The translations under genes and the position numbers were made by a program. Shown here piece by piece: positions 8,452 to 16,284 of a stretch of DNA of 16,284 bases (positions are counted from its first letter, which is position 1; each line of letters opens with the position of its first letter). Source of the stretch: Hemicentrotus pulcherrimus (lineage: Eukaryota > Echinodermata > Echinoidea > Camarodonta > Strongylocentrotidae); assembly GCA_003118195.1 (NCBI GenBank), contig BEXV01001532.1:14443-30726 (forward strand). Reading direction: 5' to 3'. The notes below the pieces were generated by a model. The model was not told the origin of the DNA. It saw only the letters and a program-made list of their open reading frames with translations, and made no database searches.

Positions 8452-8787
8452 CTTCAGCAGTCGGTATGCAAACAACGGTGGCGTCCACCTCATCACTTGG
8501 ACAAGCTTGTAGATTGCCGAAGTTAGCTTTCTTGCAGCCAAGAAAAGTATTCTCTCTACCGGTACAATCCAAGTCGATGATGAACACCCTACCAATACCG
8601 ATCCCGAAGCTACCGCTTGACGCCTCAGCACCGTTAGGATACCCGACTGTTCGACAAACCACGTCAGCTTCTCCTCGGTCCCACCCCGTACCGGCGCACA
8701 CCCTGCCCCATTCCCCAACACGCATGTTGAAAACCTCTACCCGACCTTCGCTTGGCGTCGAACCACCGACTAACCGCAGATCAGCAT
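8452..8787 (-). CDS. SRCR domain exon 2 (extracellular, membrane-proximal)
   Basis: This internal exon has 112 codons and is phase 1 at both ends. It follows acceptor CTTTTCAG and ends at donor GAAG|GTAAGG. It encodes a second SRCR domain with LRLVGG, GRVEV, WGRVC, ADVVCRTVG and DLDCTGRENTFLGC. Six cysteines lie at residues 31, 45, 75, 85, 96 and 107, again the group A pattern. It differs from domain 1 in having no N-x-S/T sequon. Its last loop is degenerate: the usual C-x-H-x2-DAGV-x-C reads C-x5-DATVVC, with the histidine lost. A Gly/Ile-rich stretch (residues 59-66) replaces the acidic EGEGEG stretch of domain 1. The following exon encodes the membrane helix, so this is the membrane-proximal SRCR. 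The two domains are diverged, so this is not a recent duplication. Confidence 0.93.
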
Positions 8788-9445
8788 CTGAAAAGCACAC
8801 ACAGCAAAAGAATAAAATGTGAACTATTGTCTTCTAAGTTTTAATGTCTTTTGTCACCTAATGTAATATTCTGTCAACATGGTAGATGAAGACAAATACC
8901 AGTGATCTGTTGATTAAAAAAAAATCGGCCTATATACTAAAGTAGATGTTTGCCTTCTGTCAATCTTAACCAAAACAACTTTTCCAGTTTCCACAAAAGT
9001 AATTAATATTGATGTTTTGCAGAACCAGTCGACATATTTATCTTAATGGGTTTCATTCGGCATCAACTACAACGAAATACAATGTTGATGATATCCATTC
9101 AAAAGACTAGCTGTGTGTTGACAACTCTTTGTGATTCATCATCTGAAAATAATAATCAAGGAATGATAGTCCCACACCAATAGATGACCATAATTAAATG
9201 GCTGCCTGCATTGAGACGGTTAATGTTTTTGATAATACACGGTTGCAGCGTCTGCTTCCGGCAGCGCCGTGTCTAGGTAATCAAAGCCAGGATGTTCCTC
9301 CGATCGACCGAAGAGGGGGATGGGGGGGGGGGGGGGGGGNGGGGGAGCGTACGTATACTCACTGCAGGTGGATACTTTAAATGGGGTGCCCTGTTGGCTA
9401 CATTATATGCTGGAAACGCCATTGTATGACCTATTATGTGCTCAC
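8788..9445 (-). other. Intron between the two SRCR exons
   Basis: A 658-bp intron with donor GTGAGC and acceptor CTTTTCAG. Its only notable content is the poly-G run with an N at 9313..9346. I see no exon in it. Confidence 0.8.
9313..9346 (+). repeat. Poly-G run interrupted by an assembly N
   Basis: A near-continuous G run on the plus strand (poly-C in the receptor transcript) with a single N at 9340. Such runs are hard to sequence, so the true length is unknown. It sits in the intron between the SRCR exons. G-quadruplex formation on the plus strand is possible. Confidence 0.85.
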
Positions 9446-9763
9446 CTTTGATACTGCATTGTACCCCTGCATCTTGGGTATGGTTGCAGACATCCACCGT
9501 AGGTTCCTCCTTAGGACAATCTTGCAGACGTTCATCTTCACCCGTACACATGGTGTTCGTATACAAGATAGGTCCTTCCCCTTCCCCTTCACCATACATC
9601 ACATCGTACTTGATAGCTGTCCGGTTACCGAGCTCACGACATACCACTGCAGCATCGTTCATGTCCCATGTTTCATTACAGACTGTCCCCCATCGACCAT
9701 TGACCCTGACCTCTACTCGACCCTCATAGTTACCACTTCCACCGAAGAGACGAATATCAAGCT
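9446..9763 (-). CDS. SRCR domain exon 1 (extracellular)
   Basis: This internal exon has 106 codons and is phase 1 at both ends. It follows acceptor TTCTGCAG and ends at donor AAAG|GTGAG. It encodes one complete scavenger receptor cysteine-rich domain: LFGG and GRVEV at the start, WGTVC, AVVCRELG, the CTGEDERLQDC loop, and a closing C-x3-QDAGVQC-like segment. Six cysteines fall at residues 29, 42, 73, 83, 93 and 103. This is the group A set, with expected bonds 29-93, 42-103 and 73-83; the extra pair of group B is absent. Three N-glycosylation sequons are visible (NET at 30, NRT at 47, NHT at 94), fitting an extracellular location. The domain is full length for the family. An upstream in-frame TTG at 9795..9797 is intronic and not a start. 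Confidence 0.93.
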
Positions 9764-9840
9764 CTGCAGAATTACCAAAAGTAGAGAAAAATATCAAGAT
9801 AATAGGTGCAATTTTCTCTCAAAATGATTACGAATATTGA

Positions 9841-11292
9841 ACTAGGAGTAGAAGAAAGCTAGAAGTAGGAGGTAGACGAAAAAAAAAAAGAAAGAGGTGG
9901 AAACTGACAAGAAGAAGATGAAGGAGAAGAAGAGGGTGTCTAAATATAGGTGGAATTAGAAGTAGGAGAGAAGATATTAGGAAAGTAGGAGTAGAAGTAG
10001 AAGTAGAAGTAGAAGTAAAAGGAGAAGGAGAATGAGAAGAAGTAGTAGAAAGAGAATGAGAATAAGAAGTAGAAGTAGAAGTAGAAGGAGAAGGAGAGAG
10101 AAGAAGAAGAAGAAGAAGTAACAGTACACGTATAAGTAGGAGTAGAAGTAGAAGTAAAAGTAGAAATAGTTGTAGAATGAGAATGAGAAGTAGAAGTAGA
10201 AGTAGAAGTTGTAGGAGAGGGAGAAGAAGAAGAAGAAGAAGAAGTAGAAGTACATGTAGAAGTAGAAGAAGAAGTTTGAGTAGGAGTTGGATTAGGAGTT
10301 GGACTGGAAGTAGAAGTAGAAGTAGAGTAGAGGTAGAAGTAGAAGTAGAAGTAGACGTAGAAGTAGGAGTAGGAGTAGAAGTAGGAGCAGACAGAGAAGG
10401 AGAGGTAGAAGTAGGAGTAGAAGTAGAGTAGAAGTAGAAGGAGAAGGAGAAGGGGGAGAAGAAGGAGAAGGAGAAGGAGAAGTAGAAGTAGGAGTAGAAA
10501 TAGAAGTAGAGTAAAAGTAGACAGGAGACAGGAAAAAGTAAAAAGTAAAAAGTAAAAAGTAAAAAGTAAGAAGTAAAAAGTAGAAGTAGAAGTAGGAGTA
10601 GAAGTAGAAGTAGGAGTAGAAGGAAAAGGAGAAGGAGAAGGAGAAATAAAAAAAAGGAAAAAGGAAAAAGGAAAAAGTAGAAGAAGAAGTAGGAATAGGA
10701 GTAGAAGTAGAAGCAGAAGAAGAAGTAGAAGTAGAAGTACCAGTAGAAAGAGAATGAGTTTGAAGTAGAAGGAGAAGGAGAAGGAGGAGGAGGAGGAGAA
10801 GGAGAAGGAGAGGTAGAAGTAGTAGTAGAAGTAGAGGAGAAGGAGAAGGAGAAGGAGAAGGAGAAGGAGAAAGGAGAAAGGAGAAAGGAGACAGGAGACA
10901 GGAAAAAGTAAAAAGTAAAAAGTAAAAAGTAAAAAGTAAGAAGTAAAAAGTAGAAGTAGAAGTAGAAGTAGAAGTAGAAGTAGGAGTAGGTGTAGGAGTA
11001 GAAATAGAAGTAGAAGTAGAAGCAGAAGTAGAAGTAGAAGCAGAAGTAGAAGTAAGAGTAGAAGTAGGAGTCTAAGCAGAAGTAGAAGTAAGAGTAGAAG
11101 TAGAAGTAGAAGTAGAAGTAGAAGTAGAAGTAGAAGTAGAAGTAGAAGTAGAAGTAGAAGTAGAAGTAGAAACAAAAGTAGAAGGAGAAACAAAAGTAGA
11201 AGGAGAAACAAAAGTAGAAGGAGAAGTAGAAGGAGAAGTTGAAGTAGAATGAGAAGGAGCAGTAGAAGTAGAATTAGAAGTAGAAGAAGAAT
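9841..11292 (+). repeat. Purine-rich GAAGTA/GGAGAA minisatellite
   Basis: About 1.45 kb built from GAAGTA, GGAGAA and AAAAGT variants, almost free of C on the plus strand. On the receptor strand it is a T/C-rich tract ending about 77 bases 5' of the SRCR 1 acceptor, so it should lie in the intron before that exon if the gene continues 5'. Open frames across it (Leu/Phe/Ser-rich or Arg-rich) are repeat shadows. Confidence 0.95.
10519..10989 (+). repeat. Higher-order duplication within the minisatellite
   Basis: Segments 10519..10619 and 10889..10989 are identical over the first 77 bp and differ at one position over 101 bp. The period is 370 bp. Both include the five-fold AAAAAGT run. This shows a recent segmental copy within an otherwise scrambled array. 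Confidence 0.8.
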
Positions 11293-11309
11293 TTATTAGG
11301 TACACGGTT

Positions 11310-11605
11310 TTTGTTTTGTTTTTGTCCCCCCCCCCTCTATTTAGGCTTTTTTTGGTCTTTCTTAATAATGTTTTTAATCACCTTCTCTAACAACAATATA
11401 ATTTTGTACTATACTTTATTACTGTTTTGGTGGCAGCACCAATAAGGCCTTTGGCTTTCCTAGCTGTGTTCACATTCATATATATATTTGTTGTTGTATT
11501 GTATTGTAAATGTCTCTCTTTAACTTGTACGCCATGTTTTGTATTTTATATGTTTTGTTATGATGTTTTTATGATGAATGAAATAAAGTTCAATTCAATT
11601 CAATA
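11310..11605 (+). mobile_element. LINE 3' UTR remnant (CR1/L2-like)
   Basis: AT/GT-rich 3'-UTR-like sequence ends in AATAAAGTTCAATTCAATTC, a poly(A)-signal-like motif followed by a short pentamer tandem. Such endings are typical of CR1/L2-type non-LTR retrotransposons. No coding part is visible upstream, because the purine minisatellite begins there. The family assignment is from memory of the ending style and is approximate. Confidence 0.55.
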
Positions 11606-11768
11606 ATAATGATAATAGAATAATATATAGGATTCATAAGGCGCCAAATCTACTTAAAAATCAAATGCCCAGGGCGTACAAGTGCAAAACCTGAAAACAC
11701 ATAAACACACTTGTACACAAAAACAATATAAATCAAAAAGAAGAAAGATCAGATCAACTAAAGCAAAA

Positions 11769-11878
11769 TGGAAAAGATGATTTTTAAGGTTGCTTTTAAA
11801 ATACTTTACTGTGGGAATATATANTGGAAAAGATGATTTTTAAGGTTGCTTTTAAAATACTTTACTGTGGGAATATAT
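11769..11878 (+). repeat. 54-bp exact duplication around an N (assembly artefact)
   Basis: 11769..11822 and 11825..11878 are identical 54-bp copies separated by one base and a single N at 11824. Exact duplication on the two sides of a gap is the signature of unmerged contig ends, not of a biological tandem. Confidence 0.85.
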
Positions 11879-11915
11879 GCTGTGAGAACGTAAATACCTA
11901 ACATGTGTGAAGTGA

Positions 11916-12089
11916 TATGTGGAAAAGAGCCATGAGCCATTTAACTTTCGTGACTGGCTCCCAGAGGCGAGGTCAACTCGTCGCCAACTCAGAAACGGTG
12001 ATAAATTGATAGAAACCAGATGCAAAACAGAACGTTACCGAAAAAGTGCCATACCTTACATAATCCGGCTATTAAACACAGAATTGTAA
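11916..12089 (+). pseudogene. C-terminal remnant of LINE ORF2
   Basis: The frame reads RDWLPEARSTRRQLRNGDKL, and a little further on TERYRKSAIPYIIRLLN, just before TAA. The TERYRKS-IP-x-IRLLN ending is characteristic of ORF2 C-termini in CR1/L2-like and related elements. An in-frame TGA at 11913..11915 closes it upstream. The reverse transcriptase domain itself is absent, so the fragment is inactive. Confidence 0.7.
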
Positions 12090-12577
12090 TCTCTTAAACA
12101 TAACTTTTTCTAATGGAAATTGCTTTAAATTGCATTGTTTAAGTTATGTAACCCTTTGTTGTTTTATTCTAAGAAGAGAATTTTGTTCGATATATCTATA
12201 TTTAAATTATACTCTCCTAAAAACTTTTAATTTGTTTATTTGTTCGTACTTTCCTAAAAACTTTGTGCAATACATTTAACTTATATGTGAATATTGTAAA
12301 TCGATGATTTACTTCTAATGAACGAACTTATCTTTTATCATTCCAAACTTGAGTTTTTAATTTGAAATATAATCTTTTGCAATGTCTCATCTTGTCTTTA
12401 GATATCTACGATGGTTTTAAAATTTAAATAATGTCAAACTATGTTCATTGTAATTAATATGTATATTTTTGGTAATTTTGCATGTTTTTATCTGTGAATT
12501 GTATCGCAATTCAGCCTTGTACGGCTGCGAAGATATTTTTTAATAAACCTTGAATTTAATAGAATTGAATTGAATGA
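11916..12577 (+). mobile_element. 5'-truncated CR1/L2-like LINE, plus strand
   Basis: The fragment holds the last 57 codons of a LINE ORF2 (11916..12086, stop 12087..12089), then a 3' UTR of nearly 490 bp ending in AATAAACCTTGAATTT and GAATTGAATTGAAT. Just before the end are two adjacent hairpins: TGAATTG with CAATTCA, and CAGCC with GGCTG (about 12495..12530). This is the kind of 3' structure used by L2/CR1-like reverse transcriptases. The 5' truncation is the usual product of incomplete target-primed reverse transcription. Confidence 0.75.
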
Positions 12578-12589
12578 GCACAATGAAAA

Positions 12590-12962
12590 AAAAACAAAAG
12601 AAGTTTGAAAACAATATGTTTTTAATGGGTAATCAATGGAGTTCCTTCAGAACCGGTGTGATGTGACAGTGTTTGTTGGATAGGGTAAATAATATACAAG
12701 TAGCGGCATTTTTCTATTTTTGTAATTTACAAGCTGATTATGAGACAGGGTGAACAAGAGAGCATTTCCGAAATCAAGGCGAGATGAAATGAATGCATAA
12801 ATAACTTTCTCTGTTGCACTGCGAGTTAAGTATTTTTGTATAAATCCCCAACTAATATCTGACCGATTTCGAAACATGTTGAATTTGAGCAGACAAAGTC
12901 ATCATATTTTTGTATCAAAGAACACACTAAGGTTACGACATTCTTGTGACGCATTGATATGT
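12590..12962 (-). pseudogene. Decayed LINE reverse transcriptase fragment, minus strand
   Basis: On the minus strand, pieces of the C-terminal part of a CR1/L2-like ORF2 can be read in shifting frames. In order they are RNLSVFFDTK (near 12930..12945), KYLTRSATEKVIYAFISSRL then DFGNALL (within 12647..12877), HITPVLKELH followed by TGA where these proteins have Trp, then LPIKN and, after a frameshift, IVFKLLL near 12595..12615. Several frameshifts and stops show it is dead. It lies in opposite orientation to, and only 12 bp from, the plus-strand LINE end at 12577, so it is a separate insertion. Confidence 0.8.
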
Positions 12963-13770
12963 TTAAATGTTTGATTTGTATATTCTATTCGATTTTCGTA
13001 TGTCTAGTTATCCCTGTTCATGCAGCCTCACTCATTCAATGTAGAGGATGGGAGATTTTTCTCTTTAAATTACAAACAATTCATTCAATTTAATTGATTT
13101 ACAACCATACATGACAATCGTGCTAAAACTGCACGCATTTGAGTTTACATACCATCGACATACTTCAATATAAACTGTGTAAACATGTAGGAACAAGGAA
13201 ATACACGATCCAGGAAATATGATTACAATCCTATAAGAAAACATCGTTTTACTCCAACACTAAAACTGGACCTGACCAAAAACAGGAAGGAGATCAGACT
13301 AAAATAAGATCACGATTAAGAATCATAACACATCCGGACTTTGTCCTGTTCTTGGTAGGCAGCAAGTATACTGCCAGTTTCCTTCATGAAAAAAAAAATC
13401 CCTTCTTTTTAAGGACATTGATTCGTCTGTTATTATAGCTGAGTTGTATTGAATATGAAGGTGTTGAATTTTGTACGTGGGAGAGATGCACGTGGGAGAG
13501 ATGTATTATGGACCGCTGTATTCGTGTATGCAGGGAACATACTCAAAGTGAAGTGTATGGGGAAACAAAATTATAACATGATAATCATGGCCTAGTCAAA
13601 AATGACAATTATTTCATATTTTAATAATTATACTAACGCTGCAAGTAAATCACTCTACTTATCAACAAAATTGTTCAAGCTCTAAAATGAGGTGATGCGA
13701 TCGACAGGTTTTATGTTATTTGATACTAATATGATGATGATAATAATGTTAATAACAAATAAAAAAGAAT
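12963..13770. other. AT-rich stretch with no recognised gene
   Basis: It may include further decayed LINE sequence next to 12962. A 15-bp doublet of CGTGGGAGAGATGCA type lies near 13477..13503. Nothing else is seen. Confidence 0.55.
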
Positions 13771-13960
13771 AATTGGGTCTTATTTACACAGAGTAGCAAC
13801 ATCATAATTAAACTGCTCTTCCTGCGGGCGCTGCAGTTATTACCATAGCAATTGCCAGGTACCTATTTACACCTGAGTGAAGAGTGAGAGTGCCAGCGGC
13901 GGGACTAGAACCGCGAACCATGTGATCCACATTGCGGTGACGTGTCCACCAGACCACGAC
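13771..13960 (-). mobile_element. tRNA-derived SINE copy 3, most complete
   Basis: On the minus strand the element starts with a tRNA-like head: an A-box-like TGGTCTGGTGG (13946..13956) and a B box GGTTCTAGTCC (13902..13912, one base off consensus), 33 bp apart as in tRNA genes. The body shared with the other copies follows and ends in an AT-rich tail at about 13771. The short open frame across it (13867..14091) is a shadow. The B-box mismatch suggests an old, silent copy. Confidence 0.75.
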
Positions 13961-15146
13961 AAATCTGCATGAACACTATCTTGGAATATTAATGTTCCGA
14001 GGTGTGACATGATTGCAATTTTTTGCATTGAAGTATGATATGTAATCATGGTAATGATTAGCCCATTATGATCCATTAATTGCGTTGTCAATATCTCTTT
14101 TCTTTTTCATTCAATGAAGAGGTAAATAGCTGACATTGTTATGCCCACGCTCGTTAATTTTGCATGTCATCAGAGAGTTGGGAACTCCCTGGAGTCACCT
14201 TGCACATCGTTTAAGTAATTAATTTGAAACTGGCTATATCTTTGTTATATATTACTGCGTTATATCGTACATGTACTACCTAACTATGACCTTTAAAGGT
14301 CTCTCTTGGAAGTCGTCCTTAAGTTGCGAAGAGATATGAATAGAACTCTACTCAACTAGAACATCGCAAACAATTTATCAGACAATGATGCGAAGATTAA
14401 TATCTTTTGTCTGCCGTGAATTGACTTAGTATACATGAAAAAGGGTTTAAAATGCAACACACAACACAGTGAAAGACTCAACATATTTTTCTCAATTCAC
14501 TTCCCGTTGTCTCATAAGCAATAACATTTTCATACGCCAAACGTATCTACCAAGCGTTTTTCAATCCCCCAATAATATAATAAATGATCTTGCCAAATGA
14601 GAAAATATCAAATCCAATCGAGACTTCAGCCTCACAACACTATAAGCAAAAACAAATATACTTCACTTGTTTTATTCCGGTAAACGGATATCTTAGCGCT
14701 GGATATCATCATCATAACATGAATAAATGAACACAATTCCAGTACAACCTTTTTCATGAACAGCAAATGCAAATCGGAAAAACCCTTGTGTTCTGGATTT
14801 AGTTTATGTGTATGCCACACTAGCTACGAGATAAAGCTATCGCTAATCTTTGTATCAAAATGGTGGATTATTTCTTTTTATCAAATTTATGCAGCCATAT
14901 CGCCGCCTAAACATGCAGATGAAAGTATATTGCTCGCACCGCAAGCCAACATAAATACATGGATCATAATCATAACGAGGTTCTGGTGACCTTCGTTTTT
15001 TAATCAAGTAATCAACAAGCTGCAAGCATCGTTGATATATCATAATCAATTTTCCACCACGACACCACAAGTTTCAAAGCATAAATTATGTTCTGGTACT
15101 CGCCACATAATTTCCGAACTAGGCTTTTCATCACACTAGCTCCTTA
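13961..15146. other. AT-rich stretch with no recognised gene
   Basis: Short open frames only. One minus-strand frame (14632..14820) contains an internal Met followed by a hydrophobic run (MKKVVLELCSFIHV) but has no convincing phase-1 donor after it, so I do not call it the missing receptor signal exon. Confidence 0.55.
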
Positions 15147-15308
15147 AAGGGGAAGTCCACCTTGATACTAAGTTGGTTTGAATCGAATCAGACAAAAAAG
15201 AGAGGAACGTGTCAGTGATAATTGAGCAAACTCCTGTTAAACATAATGTTTATCTATTTTTTTCTGATTCTATTAAAACCGACTAAATATTTGGTTGGAC
15301 TTCCACTT
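15147..15308. mobile_element. 162-bp MITE with TA target duplication (mariner-like)
   Basis: The left end AAGGGGAAGTCCACC and the right end, read on the other strand as AAGTGGAAGTCCAACC, form terminal inverted repeats. The similarity continues with mismatches for about 34 bp. The element is flanked by TA at 15145..15146 and 15309..15310, as expected for Tc1/mariner-type insertion. It has no coding capacity and so would be non-autonomous. Confidence 0.75.
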
Positions 15309-16284
15309 TACATAGGAATAACTATCGATATGGCAAATCGTAATTAGGAACAAACATGCATTCTCGAATTTCCTTATCTAATCCTGATGCATATCTTTTC
15401 ATTTAGTTGTAGTTGGGTCGCAATATATATGTTGTCGCTTGTTGTCGCCCTATATGCCTTTGCAAGAAGGATTAAAAGCGGCATTGCAAACAATCCATGT
15501 TTAAGTCAAGAATCTCTGAATCATCGACCATACACGATGCTTAAACTCCGACACAATTCTAAATAAAAAGGCTGAATAAACAAATATGGCAGTCAAATGT
15601 AAACAGTATCATTTTAGTCACCCAACCAAATATTATAACAATAAACGCTGTAACAAACAGATCACTGAACAATCTCTATGTTGTAAATATAATATTGGTA
15701 GAATCATAAAGAGAAAGAAAGTATGTCATCGAATATGAGATAAAGGATCATTTAATGTAGAGAGAGATGCGAACGATTTGAGATCAAGCCCCTGTCCGAC
15801 ACACGCATTTTATCCTCACTGATTATCTCTACCCAGGTGTGGAATTTGATGCAAACGTCCTTGTTGTTAGAATTTGCCTGGAAAATGCAAACTGCCTGTA
15901 AAATGCAAACTGCCTGTAAAAAAAAAAAACACTGAATAGTTCTGTTGCGTATAATTTCCAAAAGAAATTGGTCGATTGCTCTTTTTTGAGAACAATTTCA
16001 TTGTCATTACTTTTCAGGTGAATAAACTTGTGTAGGACGCTGTTAAATGTGCAGTCAACAGGGTGCCATAAAGCAAGTGAAGGCAAAAAAATGATTATAT
16101 AAACATAAATGTATCAGTATTAAACTGGCCTCAGGGGCGTTCAAAGCATTCCTAACCGTGCGTACAGTGCCATACTATTTTCAATCACTTCCGCTTTAAT
16201 CTCTTTGTTTGTACCCAAGGCTACAAATTCGGGTATTGCGTGGTACGTGCCATTCGAGCTTATAAAAACATAGATATAGAAGAT
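15309..16284. other. AT-rich stretch with no recognised gene
   Basis: Only short open frames. The minus-strand frame at 15829..16086 crosses an 18-bp tandem repeat and is not gene-like. Confidence 0.55.
15875..15920 (+). repeat. 18-bp tandem repeat, about 2.5 units
   Basis: TGCCTGGAAAATGCAAAC is followed by TGCCTGTAAAATGCAAAC and a partial third unit running into a poly-A run. Minor simple repeat. Confidence 0.85.

Larger units (their letters stand above)
5968..9763 (-). other. SRCR transmembrane receptor gene, 3' portion (four exons)
   Basis: This gene model joins four exons: 9446..9763, 8452..8787, 7435..7616 and 6040..7068. Every junction has GT donors and AG acceptors and the phases agree: SRCR 1 to SRCR 2 is phase 1, SRCR 2 to the TM exon is phase 1, and the TM exon to the tail is phase 0. 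Introns are 658, 835 and 366 bp. The order is SRCR, SRCR, transmembrane helix, long acidic tail, giving a type I membrane protein of about 620 residues from the first visible domain. The first visible exon opens at a phase-1 acceptor, so at least a signal-peptide exon lies 5' of 9763; I could not find it in the window. The SRCR and TM calls are strong. Ligand and cell type cannot be read from the sequence. Confidence 0.88.

Noticed and set aside
9273..9797. SRCR 1 as a stand-alone open frame starting at TTG 9795
   Set aside because: The start is not ATG and lies before a good acceptor; the 3' extension beyond 9446 reads through a donor into the poly-G gap.
9940..11305. Long Leu/Ser/Phe-rich and Arg-rich open frames
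   Set aside because: They are translations of the GAAGTA/GGAGAA minisatellite and exist only because the repeat lacks stop codons.
13867..14091. Functional tRNA gene on the minus strand
   Set aside because: A- and B-box-like sequences exist, but there is no foldable anticodon arm or acceptor stem and the body is shared with two other repeat copies, so it is a SINE.
14632..14820. Possible receptor signal-peptide exon (MKKVVLELCSFIHV)
   Set aside because: No credible phase-1 donor follows the hydrophobic run, and it lies almost 5 kb from the first SRCR exon with no supporting signal.
15875..15920. CRISPR-like short repeat array
   Set aside because: Direct tandem of an 18-bp unit without spacers in a eukaryotic genome.

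Overview
The window looks like nuclear DNA of an invertebrate animal, most likely a deuterostome such as an echinoderm. It is AT-rich and intron-bearing, and it carries SRCR (scavenger receptor cysteine-rich) exons of the kind greatly expanded in sea urchins. It also holds CR1/L2-like LINE debris, tRNA-derived SINE copies and a TA-flanked MITE. There is no prokaryotic-style gene packing. The species assignment is inference; two single N positions (9340, 11824) mark assembly gaps.

One gene is well supported, on the minus strand. It is the 3' part of a single-pass SRCR receptor, running from 9763 down to about 5968. Four exons fit together with matching splice phases: SRCR domain 1 (9446..9763), SRCR domain 2 (8452..8787), transmembrane segment plus juxtamembrane Cys cluster (7435..7616), and a long acidic cytoplasmic tail with the stop codon (6040..7068). 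An AATAAA lies about 67 bp past the stop. The joined product has about 620 residues from SRCR 1 onward. The signal peptide and any more N-terminal domains are not in view. The tail is the notable part: ten tyrosines, nine of them Y-x-x-[I/V/P/L], multiplied by an in-frame 162-bp tandem repeat, and a C-terminal DTRL that fits a class I PDZ ligand.

Layout by plus coordinate: 1-280, SINE copy (minus). 281-3160, AT-rich, with one weak candidate exon (2255..2424, minus). 3161-3377, two striking palindromic structures. 3511-3942, a CT-rich simple repeat. 3943-5967, mostly featureless, with an ambiguous coding-like patch at 5035..5546. 5968-9763, the receptor gene, with a truncated SINE and a short telomere-like stretch in one intron and a poly-G gap in another. 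9841-11292, a 1.45-kb GAAGTA-type purine-rich minisatellite immediately 5' of the first visible receptor exon. 11310-12962, a mosaic of three LINE fragments and an assembly-duplicated 54-bp block. 13771-13960, the best SINE copy, with A and B boxes. 15147-15308, a mariner-like MITE. The rest is unassigned intergenic or 5' intronic DNA.

Functionally, the receptor would present two disulfide-bonded SRCR modules outside the cell. Inside, it would offer clustered phospho-tyrosine docking sites and a PDZ anchor. This resembles a signalling or scaffold-anchored receptor more than a simple scavenger receptor. That reading is inference from motifs.
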